From the NCBI GenBank assembly GCA_902797405.1, contig CADBSP010000026.1, positions 1-11,825 on the forward strand: a stretch of 11,825 nt of DNA. Direction: 5' to 3'. This stretch comes from an uncultured Eubacteriales bacterium. Its GTDB lineage: Bacteria > Bacillota > Clostridia > Peptostreptococcales > Anaerovoracaceae. The notes below the pieces were generated by a model. The model was not told the origin of the DNA. It searched no databases and was given only the letters and a program-made list of their open reading frames with translations. Both the position numbers and the translations under genes were made by a program. This document shows positions 1-5,959 of the stretch, one piece after another; within the stretch, counting starts at the first letter, position 1, and every line of letters starts with the position of its first letter.

Positions 1-387
1 GAAATGTTCGCCAGCAAAAACGGAATCTTTGATTCTCTATTGGATGGTATCGGAATGAGTATTGGATATACCGTTGTTTTGGTAGCAATGGGTCTTATCC
101 GTGAATTCCTGGGAAGCGGCACACTCTTCACAAAGCAGATCCTTCCTGAGAGTGTACCGGGTGTCGGCATCATGACACTTCCTCCGGGTGGATTCTTCAC
201 CTTTGCACTATTGGTAGCATTGGTCAACTATCTTGCCAGAGACAAGGCCATTAAGGTCAGAGACTTTGGTGAAGAGGATTTGGCAATTCTCCGAGCAGCA
301 AAGGAAGAGGAAAAGAAGAAAGAAGCCGAAAAGAAAGCCGCTGCTGCAGCCGCAGCCGCTGCTAATACAGAAGAGAAAGGAGCATAA
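1..387 (+). CDS. rnfE: Electron transport complex subunit RnfE (3' part, truncated by window start)
   Basis: C-terminal part of RnfE, an integral membrane subunit of the Rnf complex, which couples reduced ferredoxin:NAD+ electron transfer to Na+ or H+ transport. The reading frame is open to base 1, so the Met at base 4 is internal. Visible family features are the FASKN segment, the SLLDGIGMSIGYT helix, the REFLGSGTLF signature and a final membrane helix ending near ALVNYLARDK. The last ~30 residues form an unusual cytosolic tail: a Lys/Glu-rich stretch, then a run of nine Ala and NTEEKGA. The stop codon is 2 nt before the rnfA ATG, and the rnfA ribosome site lies in the rnfE 3' end, so the two are translationally close. 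The E-A-B order matches clostridial rnfCDGEAB operons; rnfC, rnfD and rnfG should lie just upstream. The N-terminal half is outside the window. Confidence 0.93.
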   Translation, partial: EMFASKNGIFDSLLDGIGMSIGYTVVLVAMGLIREFLGSGTLFTKQILPESVPGVGIMTLPPGGFFTFALLVALVNYLARDKAIKVRDFGEEDLAILRAAKEEEKKKEAEKKAAAAAAAAANTEEKGA

Positions 388-389
388 TC

Positions 390-968
390 ATGGGAACATT
401 AGCAATTGTATTCAGCATGATCTTAGTTAATAACTATGTGCTGGCTCAGTTCCTTGGAATCTGCCCCTTCCTCGGAGTTTCCAAGAAACTTGATTCCGCT
501 GTTGGTATGGGCGGAGCAGTTATCTTCGTAATGGTGCTGGCTACAGCCGTAACATGGCCAATCCAGCAGATACTTAACAAATTTGAAATCGGTTATTTGC
601 AGACTGTAGTATTCATCTTAATCATCGCTGCGTTGGTACAGCTGATTGAAATGATGCTAAAGAAATACATGGTAGGTCTGTACAGTGCACTCGGTGTTTA
701 CCTTCCTTTGATTACAACCAACTGTGCAGTACTGGGCGTATGTATCGCAAATATCGATGCCGGTTATGGATTCGGTCAGTCCCTGGCTAATGCCCTTGGT
801 GCAGCCGTTGGTTTCACAATTGCTCTTGTACTCTTTGCCGGAGTCAGAAGCACCAAGCTGGTTAATGAAGAGGGAGTACCTAAATCCTGGCGCGGTGTTC
901 CGCTAGTTCTTCTGAGTTCCGCAATTCTTTCCCTAAGCTTCATGGGATTCAGCGGTATGTTCTCGTAG
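390..968 (+). CDS. rnfA: Electron transport complex subunit RnfA
   Basis: Full-length 192-residue RnfA, a polytopic membrane subunit (about six helices) that pairs with RnfE in the membrane core of Rnf. Family hallmarks are the NNYVLAQFLGICPFLGVS N-terminus, the VYLPLITTNCAVLGV segment and the C-terminal WRGVPLVLLSSAILSLSFMGF region. Cys25 (in LGICPF) and Cys112 (in TTNCAV) are the conserved cysteines known in this family, proposed to hold an iron-sulfur centre at the RnfA/RnfE interface. The start is well fixed: AAAGGAG at 376-382 lies 7 nt before the ATG, and length matches the family. It sits 2 nt after rnfE and 15 nt before rnfB, within one operon. Confidence 0.96.
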   Translation: MGTLAIVFSMILVNNYVLAQFLGICPFLGVSKKLDSAVGMGGAVIFVMVLATAVTWPIQQILNKFEIGYLQTVVFILIIAALVQLIEMMLKKYMVGLYSALGVYLPLITTNCAVLGVCIANIDAGYGFGQSLANALGAAVGFTIALVLFAGVRSTKLVNEEGVPKSWRGVPLVLLSSAILSLSFMGFSGMFS

Positions 969-983
969 AAAGGGGGAGAGATC

Positions 984-1868
984 ATGGGAATACCAGTATT
1001 ATTAGTAGTAGCAGTTGGTCTGGTATGTGCTATCATGCTGACCATCGCATCCAAGGTTTTCTATGTCCCCGTTGATGAGACAGCAGCTGCTCTTCGTGAA
1101 GTTCTTCCGGGAGCAAACTGCGGTGGTTGCGGATTCGCAGGTTGCGATGACTATGCAAACACCCTGGCTGCAGATCACGAAACACCTTGTAACAAGTGCC
1201 CTGTAGGCGGACCAAGCGTTGCAGCCAAATTGGCTGAAATCCTTGGGGTTTCTGCCGGTTCCGCAGACAAGCAGGTTGCAATCGTAATGTGTAACGGAGC
1301 AAAGGAAGTATCGAAGAACCTTCTCGACTATGAAGGTCCAACATCCTGCAAAGCCGCAACACAACTTTTTGGCGGAGTCAAGCAGTGCCCATTCGGATGC
1401 CAGGGCTTAGGCGATTGCGTAGCAGCATGCGATTTCGGAGCAATCAGTGTGGTTGACGGTGTTGCACGTGTAGATAGAGATGCCTGTGTAGCATGTGGAG
1501 CTTGCGCAAAGGCTTGCCCGAAGAACCTCATCAGAATTGGTCCTGACAGCAATCAGAATGTTGTATTCTGTAGCAGTAAGGCCGGTGGGGCCGATGTCAG
1601 AAAGGCTTGCTCTGTTGGTTGTATCGGATGTAAGATGTGTGAAAAGACATGTAAGTTCGATGCAGTTCACGTTGAAAACAACCTGGCATACATCGATCCA
1701 GAGAAGTGCAAGAACTGTGGTATGTGTTCCAAGGCTTGCCCAACCGGAGCCATCATCAACCTGAAACAGCTTAAAAAGCTGAAGGAAAAGGCTCACGGTA
1801 CAGCTCCTGCAGTTGTAGCTAATGCCGCAGCGACACAGGAAGCAGCAACTGAAAATGCACAGGCATAG
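984..1868 (+). CDS. rnfB: Electron transport complex subunit RnfB (polyferredoxin)
   Basis: RnfB, the iron-sulfur subunit thought to accept electrons from ferredoxin at the cytosolic face. Residues ~4-23 form one N-terminal membrane helix. An Fe-S domain follows with C46-x2-C49-x4-C54 and C69/C72. A CPFGCQGLGDC-type ferredoxin motif follows (C135, C139, C145, C149), then CVACGACAKACP (C168-C178), a third set (C209, C213, C216, C219, C223) and CKNCGMCSKACP (C242-C252). I count 25 cysteines, enough for several [4Fe-4S] clusters, as in long clostridial RnfB. The last ~25 residues are an Ala/Glu-rich tail with no cysteine. The ribosome site AGGGGGAG at 971-978 fixes the ATG. It is the last gene of the operon: a strong terminator starts 18 nt after the stop. 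Confidence 0.96.
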   Translation: MGIPVLLVVAVGLVCAIMLTIASKVFYVPVDETAAALREVLPGANCGGCGFAGCDDYANTLAADHETPCNKCPVGGPSVAAKLAEILGVSAGSADKQVAIVMCNGAKEVSKNLLDYEGPTSCKAATQLFGGVKQCPFGCQGLGDCVAACDFGAISVVDGVARVDRDACVACGACAKACPKNLIRIGPDSNQNVVFCSSKAGGADVRKACSVGCIGCKMCEKTCKFDAVHVENNLAYIDPEKCKNCGMCSKACPTGAIINLKQLKKLKEKAHGTAPAVVANAAATQEAATENAQA

Positions 1869-1886
1869 TAATTAAACAAAAGGATT

Positions 1887-1915
1887 AAAACACGCGGGTC
1901 TTCCCCGCGTGTTTT
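1887..1915 (+). terminator. Intrinsic terminator of the rnf operon
   Basis: A perfect inverted repeat: CACGCGGG (1891-1898) pairs with CCCGCGTG (1904-1911) across a 5-nt loop, and flanking AAAA/TTTT extends the stem to 12 bp. The TTTT at 1912-1915 gives a short U-tract on the plus strand; the AAAA arm gives one on the minus strand too. It lies 18 nt after the rnfB stop and separates rnf from the next promoter. Confidence 0.9.
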
Positions 1916-1955
1916 GGTGTAAGGCCTTGCATTACTTTTTATCACTACCGGTCTG

Positions 1956-1964
1956 TGGTATAAT
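1956..1964 (+). promoter_or_regulatory. Extended -10 promoter for the NusG-II/Gx gene pair
   Basis: TGG-TATAAT is a consensus extended -10 element (TGn at 1956-1958, TATAAT at 1959-1964). At 17-bp spacing the -35 position holds only T-rich sequence, and TTGCAT at 1927 is too far away, so the element would act mainly through the extended -10. Transcription would start near 1971, about 28 nt before the ATG at 1999. Its place between a strong terminator and a gene supports it. Confidence 0.55.
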
Positions 1965-1998
1965 TGATATTGCAATAATAAGGATTTATAGGGTTTTC

Positions 1999-2391
1999 AT
2001 GTTTAAAATACTACGTAAAGCAGATATAGTTTTGTTCTTTGTTTTGCTAGCTCTGGGCATTGCTCTTTCTGTACCCGGATTCGCTTCATCAAATTCAACA
2101 AACAAGGATTCGGTTGTTGAAATAACAATGGGGGGAAGGTCATTAGGGGAGTATCCTCTTAATCGTGATGAGGAGATTGAGATAGAGAAAGATGGCCATC
2201 TAAATCTGGTAATAATAAAGGACGGCAAGGTGCATATGGAAGAAGCGTCATGCTATAACCAGGTATGCATCAAACAAGGGACAATTAGCAAGAACAATCA
2301 AAGCATAGTATGTCTTCCGAATAGAGTTGTTGTCAGAATTCTGGCTGCAGATGGCGATGGTGGGGGTGAACCTGATGTCGTTGTTGGATAA
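1999..2391 (+). CDS. NusG domain II-containing membrane-anchored protein (EetA-like)
   Basis: A 130-residue protein with a Lys/Arg-containing N-terminus, one hydrophobic helix (residues ~9-28) that would act as signal anchor, and an exported NusG_II domain. The domain shows the family pattern GxxLGEYPL, then C85-x4-C90-IKQGTISKNNQSIVC105-LPNRVVVRI. It is unrelated in role to the transcription factor NusG. Such proteins are common beside Rnf clusters, ApbE flavin transferases and Gx transporters, and a homologue is called EetA in Gram-positive extracellular electron transfer loci; the role here is inferred from that. I chose the ATG at 1999 over the upstream GTG at 1909 because the latter lies in the terminator hairpin and before the predicted transcript start. 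The ribosome site is modest (ATAGGG at 1988-1993). The 3' end overlaps the next gene by 17 nt. Confidence 0.85.
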   Translation: MFKILRKADIVLFFVLLALGIALSVPGFASSNSTNKDSVVEITMGGRSLGEYPLNRDEEIEIEKDGHLNLVIIKDGKVHMEEASCYNQVCIKQGTISKNNQSIVCLPNRVVVRILAADGDGGGEPDVVVG

Positions 2392-2947
2392 TAAATCGGA
2401 ATTGACGAGCAAAGACGAAAAAAAACTAGAATCCGTCACTCAGAGACGCGCGGATAAACATACAAAGAGGGTGGCATATGCAGCGGTGCTGGCAACCTTG
2501 GCTTTGATGTTCAGCTATGTTGAGACAATGATACCGCTTTCCGTATCCATGCCGGGGGTTAAACTTGGCATTGCGAATCTGGTAATTCTAATTGCACTAT
2601 ATATCCTTGACGTAAGGTACGCATTCGCAATAAATGCAGTGAGAATACTGGTCAGCGGACTTTTGTTCTCCGGAGTTTTTGGAATGTTGTATTCTATGGC
2701 AGGCGGAATAATATCTTTATTTGTGATGTGGCTTCTAAAGAAAACGAATCTGTTCAGCGTTGTAGGAGTTAGTATGGCGGGCGGCGTTTTTCACAATATC
2801 GGGCAGCTTTTGATTGCGTCTGCTATAGTCTCGGATATCAGGATGTTTATTTACTTGCCGATTCTGATGTTTTCAGGCTTGGCAAGCGGGATAGTAATCG
2901 GGATTCTTTGTTATTTTATTTTGCAAAAGGTTCCGAGAATAAGTTAG
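2375..2947 (+). CDS. Gx transporter family membrane protein (Hpre_diP_synt_I family, EetB-like)
   Basis: A 190-residue polytopic membrane protein of the family once annotated as heptaprenyl diphosphate synthase component I and now called Gx transporter family. About 30 polar, charged residues precede roughly five helices. Family signatures are PGVKLGIANLV (60-70), NAVRILVSGLLFSGVFGMLYSMAGG (87-111) and GGVFHNIGQLL (136-146). Similarity to ECF-type substrate-binding membrane proteins suggests small-molecule or flavin/quinone-precursor handling, but no substrate can be read from the sequence. The ATG at 2375 follows a GGGGGTGA ribosome site (about 2362-2369) inside the preceding gene; a TTG at 2327 would add 16 residues without a good ribosome site. 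The 17-nt overlap with the NusG_II gene implies coupled expression, and the pair resembles eetA-eetB. Confidence 0.85.
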   Translation: MSLLDNKSELTSKDEKKLESVTQRRADKHTKRVAYAAVLATLALMFSYVETMIPLSVSMPGVKLGIANLVILIALYILDVRYAFAINAVRILVSGLLFSGVFGMLYSMAGGIISLFVMWLLKKTNLFSVVGVSMAGGVFHNIGQLLIASAIVSDIRMFIYLPILMFSGLASGIVIGILCYFILQKVPRIS

Positions 2948-3026
2948 TGATTAGATCCGGATTGGATTGAGTTACGCTGAAAAATATCCAATTACGCGGT
3001 TGATTATTTCATAAGGAGACTCAAAG

Positions 3027-4934
3027 ATGAGAAAAGAATTAATTGCCCTTAGAGAAGTGATGAAGAATTATGGTATCGATATTTATATCGTTCCAACCGG
3101 AGATTTCCATGGGTCGGAATATCTTCACGACTATTTTAAAACCAGAAGATATGTTTCGGGCTTTACGGGTTCTGCAGGAACTCTGGTGGTTGCCCAGGAT
3201 GAAGCGAGACTCTGGACTGATGGGAGATACTTTCTTCAGGCAGCCATGGAGCTGGAAGGAAGCGGAATTCTTTTGATGAAAGACAAAGAACCTGGTGTTC
3301 CCGATATCAAGGATTACATTAAAGATAAGCTCATGCAAATTGCGAGCAATAAAACCAATCCGCGGAAGAACGGCAGCGTATCATCTCATCTGGATTTGGC
3401 TGAAACCGGTCCAACACTTGGATTTAACGGAAAGACATTACCCTTTGATGCAGGAGAGGAATACGAGAAAATGGCCTCCGAGGTCGGTGGCAAACTTGTT
3501 AGTGATTTTGATCTGGTCGGTGAGATCTGGGCTGACAGACCTGCGCTTACAGGAAAAACTGTTTGGCAGCTTCCCTTATCGTCAGCAGGTCTTCCCTTTG
3601 AGACAAAGATAAAGCAAGTACGTGAACTTATGAAAAAGGCGGGGGCAGATTATCATTTGATAACAACCCTGGATGACAATGCTTGGCTATTCAATCTTAG
3701 AGGAAGCGATGTTGAACATACTCCGGTGTTTTTCTCATACACTTTGATAACTCCTGATGAAACAATTCTCTACCTGTTTAAGGATATGTGCCCTTCTGAA
3801 ATCATCCCTGAAGGAGTACAAGTAAAGAACTATTTTTCTGAATCGGATGGTGAAGGTCCGGATAATGACATTTTATCCGTTTGTTTGGATGTGGAAAGAA
3901 TTCCAGAGGGAGCCACACTATTGCTTGATGGCAAAACTGTGCCTTATACAATTACCGATATTGTTCCCGAGAATGTTAATTTGCTAATGGCTGATGTAAT
4001 ACCTTCTTCCAGACTTAAGGCTATAAAGAATGAAGTGGAGATTGAATCAACCAAAGAGGCGCATGTAAATGATGGTATTGCTATGGTCAATTTCATTCAT
4101 TGGCTTAAATCATCTATAGTTGTGAATGAACAGATGACAGAGATTAGTGTGTCAGACTATCTGGAAAACCAGCGGCGTGCGCTGCCCGGATTCTTGGATC
4201 TATCATTCGAAACTATTGCCGGATATATGGAGCATGGTGCGATTGTACATTATAGCGCATCTCCCGAGAGCGATGCCATGTTGCGTCCGGAAGGCTTCAT
4301 TTTGGTTGATTCCGGAGGTCAGTATGAAACGGGAACCACAGATATAACCAGAACAATAGCATTAGGACCTTTGTCTAAAAAGATGAAAGAGGCCTATACG
4401 GTAGTTCTAAAGGGACATGCTCAGCTTGCTATGGCAAAGTTCTGTGATGGCACCAAAGGAATTGAACTGGATAAAATCGTAAAGTCTACTATGGACGAAT
4501 ACGGTATTTCATATAATCACGGTACAGGACACGGTGTTGGCCATGTGCTTTGTGTTCACGAGGGTCCGCAGAGAATAAACACCATCTGCGAAGAACCGCT
4601 TATCCCCGGTATGATTACAAGCAATGAGCCAGGTTATTATCCGGAGGGAGAATTCGGAGTTCGTATAGAGAATGAGATTCTCTGTGTGCCATGCGACTGT
4701 TGTGATGATGCGAAAAACTGCTGCGCGGACGAAACGACTTCTTCGGCAAAATGCTACTGTTTCGAAAACCTGACATGCTGTCCTTATGAGCGTGATGCCA
4801 TAGTAAAGGAAATGCTAACGAAAGAGGAAATCGAATACGTAAATAATTATCATGCGTGGGTATTGAAATCGCTGGAGAGTAAGGTAACTACGGAAGCAGA
4901 AGCTTGGCTAAGAGATGTTTGTGCTCCACTGTAG
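3027..4934 (+). CDS. pepP: Aminopeptidase P family protein (M24B, X-Pro aminopeptidase) with Cys-rich insert
   Basis: A 635-residue cytosolic metallopeptidase expected to remove N-terminal residues that precede proline. It has the three-domain build of XPNPEP1-type enzymes: a creatinase-like domain (~1-160), a second creatinase-like domain (~165-325) and the pita-bread M24 domain (~340-555), plus a C-terminal M24 tail. The metal ligands are all visible: D428 (VDSGG), D439 (TTDIT), H502 (HGTGHG), E534 (NEPGYY) and E548 (RIENE). The proton-shuttle histidines H498 and H511 are also present. The oddity is residues 553-585, where ten cysteines, four pairs of them adjacent, interrupt the step between the RIENE motif and the tail; relatives I know lack this. 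AAGGAG at 3013-3018 sets the ATG. No signal peptide is seen. The 79-nt spacer upstream holds no clear promoter. Confidence 0.92.
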   Translation: MRKELIALREVMKNYGIDIYIVPTGDFHGSEYLHDYFKTRRYVSGFTGSAGTLVVAQDEARLWTDGRYFLQAAMELEGSGILLMKDKEPGVPDIKDYIKDKLMQIASNKTNPRKNGSVSSHLDLAETGPTLGFNGKTLPFDAGEEYEKMASEVGGKLVSDFDLVGEIWADRPALTGKTVWQLPLSSAGLPFETKIKQVRELMKKAGADYHLITTLDDNAWLFNLRGSDVEHTPVFFSYTLITPDETILYLFKDMCPSEIIPEGVQVKNYFSESDGEGPDNDILSVCLDVERIPEGATLLLDGKTVPYTITDIVPENVNLLMADVIPSSRLKAIKNEVEIESTKEAHVNDGIAMVNFIHWLKSSIVVNEQMTEISVSDYLENQRRALPGFLDLSFETIAGYMEHGAIVHYSASPESDAMLRPEGFILVDSGGQYETGTTDITRTIALGPLSKKMKEAYTVVLKGHAQLAMAKFCDGTKGIELDKIVKSTMDEYGISYNHGTGHGVGHVLCVHEGPQRINTICEEPLIPGMITSNEPGYYPEGEFGVRIENEILCVPCDCCDDAKNCCADETTSSAKCYCFENLTCCPYERDAIVKEMLTKEEIEYVNNYHAWVLKSLESKVTTEAEAWLRDVCAPL

Positions 4935-4937
4935 ACA

Positions 4938-5822
4938 ATGAACAAGAAACGAACTGCAGAACTATTGCTAATACTGATTACCGGATTTTGGGGGATTTCA
5001 TATTATTTCTCACGAGTTTGCCTGGAGGAATTGGAACCTTTGACTTTGAATGCGCTTAGATTCTTGCTCGCATTCGCAATTCTGGGGGCCGTATACCGAA
5101 AACAATTATTGGAAGCAAATAGAGAAACCTTTCGATATGGATTTATAGTTGGTGTTGTGCTGGTATTTGTGTACGTTGGTGCAACCTATGGTGTAAAGTA
5201 TACGTCTCTTTCCAATGCCGGATTTATAAGTTGCCTGGCGGTGATTATTACTCCTTTGATAGAACTGGTGATATATCGCAAGCGACCGGAAAACAAGTTG
5301 ATACTGTCGCTTGTGATTTGCACTATAGGGCTTGCCTTACTTACGTTAAGTGAAAGTCTCACCTTTGCCATAGGTGATTTGCTTTGCCTGCTTTGCGCCT
5401 TTGCATATTCAGTGGATATACTAATTACTGATAAGGCAGTTGCAAAACCTAATGTTGAGCCTCTTGCAATGAGCGTAATAGAAATCGGGGTAACGGGAGT
5501 ATTGTTTTTGATTCTTTCGTTTCTGTTTGAAAAGCCCAATCTTCCTTATACTGCCTCTGCATGGGGTGCTGCGATCTTCCTGGGAATTTTTTGCTCCGGC
5601 ATTGCTTTTGTCGTCCAAACCACTCAGCAGAAGTATACATCACCCGCCAGGGTTGCTTTGATCTTCACCCTGGAACCGGTGTTTTCTGCAATTATTGCAT
5701 ACTTCCTTGCAGGAGAAAGACTTGGACCCAAGGCGTATTTTGGTGCAGCTTTGATGCTGGTAAGTCTAATTATAATGCAAGTTGATTTTGGGAAGGGAAG
5801 GCCAGAGAGAATAGCTAATTAA
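4938..5822 (+). CDS. DMT superfamily (EamA-type) transporter
   Basis: A 294-residue inner membrane protein with two EamA repeats, about ten helices in all. The first repeat starts with the family motif GFWGISYYFSRVCLEELEP and NALRFLLAF; the second ends with QKYTSPARVALIFTLEPVFSAIIAYFLAGERL, the standard signature of the C-terminal EamA domain. Members export or import amino acids, nucleotides or other metabolites; the substrate cannot be predicted. The ATG lies 3 nt after the aminopeptidase P stop, and no purine-rich ribosome site is seen before it, so translation probably depends on coupling to the upstream gene. Linkage to a peptidase makes amino-acid efflux a reasonable but untested idea. 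Confidence 0.88.
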   Translation: MNKKRTAELLLILITGFWGISYYFSRVCLEELEPLTLNALRFLLAFAILGAVYRKQLLEANRETFRYGFIVGVVLVFVYVGATYGVKYTSLSNAGFISCLAVIITPLIELVIYRKRPENKLILSLVICTIGLALLTLSESLTFAIGDLLCLLCAFAYSVDILITDKAVAKPNVEPLAMSVIEIGVTGVLFLILSFLFEKPNLPYTASAWGAAIFLGIFCSGIAFVVQTTQQKYTSPARVALIFTLEPVFSAIIAYFLAGERLGPKAYFGAALMLVSLIIMQVDFGKGRPERIAN

Positions 5823-5828
5823 ACGAGT

Positions 5829-5854
5829 ATGATAAGGGTTGATGATAAGGGTTT
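5829..5854 (+). repeat. 13-bp tandem repeat (two copies)
   Basis: ATGATAAGGGTTG at 5829-5841 is repeated at 5842-5854 with one mismatch at the last base. It lies just after the EamA transporter stop, at the start of the repeat-rich leader of the flavoprotein gene. No function is evident; replication slippage is the simplest origin. Confidence 0.85.
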
Positions 5855-5879
5855 AAGTAATAAGGATTCTAATGACAGA

Positions 5880-5959
5880 TTTTGTGTAAAACAGTTTTGA
5901 ACAATAAGGATTTAAAAATAGGTTTTGTGTAAAACAGTTTTGAATAATAAGGATTTAAA
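5880..5959 (+). repeat. 43-bp-period tandem duplication across the flavoprotein start
   Basis: Bases 5880-5916 and 5923-5959 are identical at 36 of 37 positions (C at 5902, T at 5945), with a 43-bp period. The core AATAAGGATT also occurs at 5859-5868, giving three spaced copies of an AAGGA Shine-Dalgarno-like core. The second copy contains the only in-frame TTG start candidates (5925 and 5940) of the downstream flavoprotein. Because 43 is not a multiple of three, gain or loss of a unit would change which upstream codons are in frame. Confidence 0.9.

Noticed and set aside
1002..1364. Cys-rich minus-strand open frames opposite rnfB
   Set aside because: Shadow of the Cys/Gly/Ala codons of rnfB; no start signal or plausible protein.
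1909..1998. Longer N-terminus for the NusG_II protein from GTG 1909
   Set aside because: It starts in the terminator hairpin and before the predicted transcript start; the extra 30 residues do not resemble the family.
2961..2992. Inverted repeat ATTGGAT/ATCCAAT before aminopeptidase P as a terminator
   Set aside because: 7-bp stem with an 18-nt loop and no T-run after it.
5880..5959. Repeat considered as a CRISPR fragment
   Set aside because: Only two adjacent copies with a 6-nt remainder, no spacer-sized unique sequence and no cas gene.
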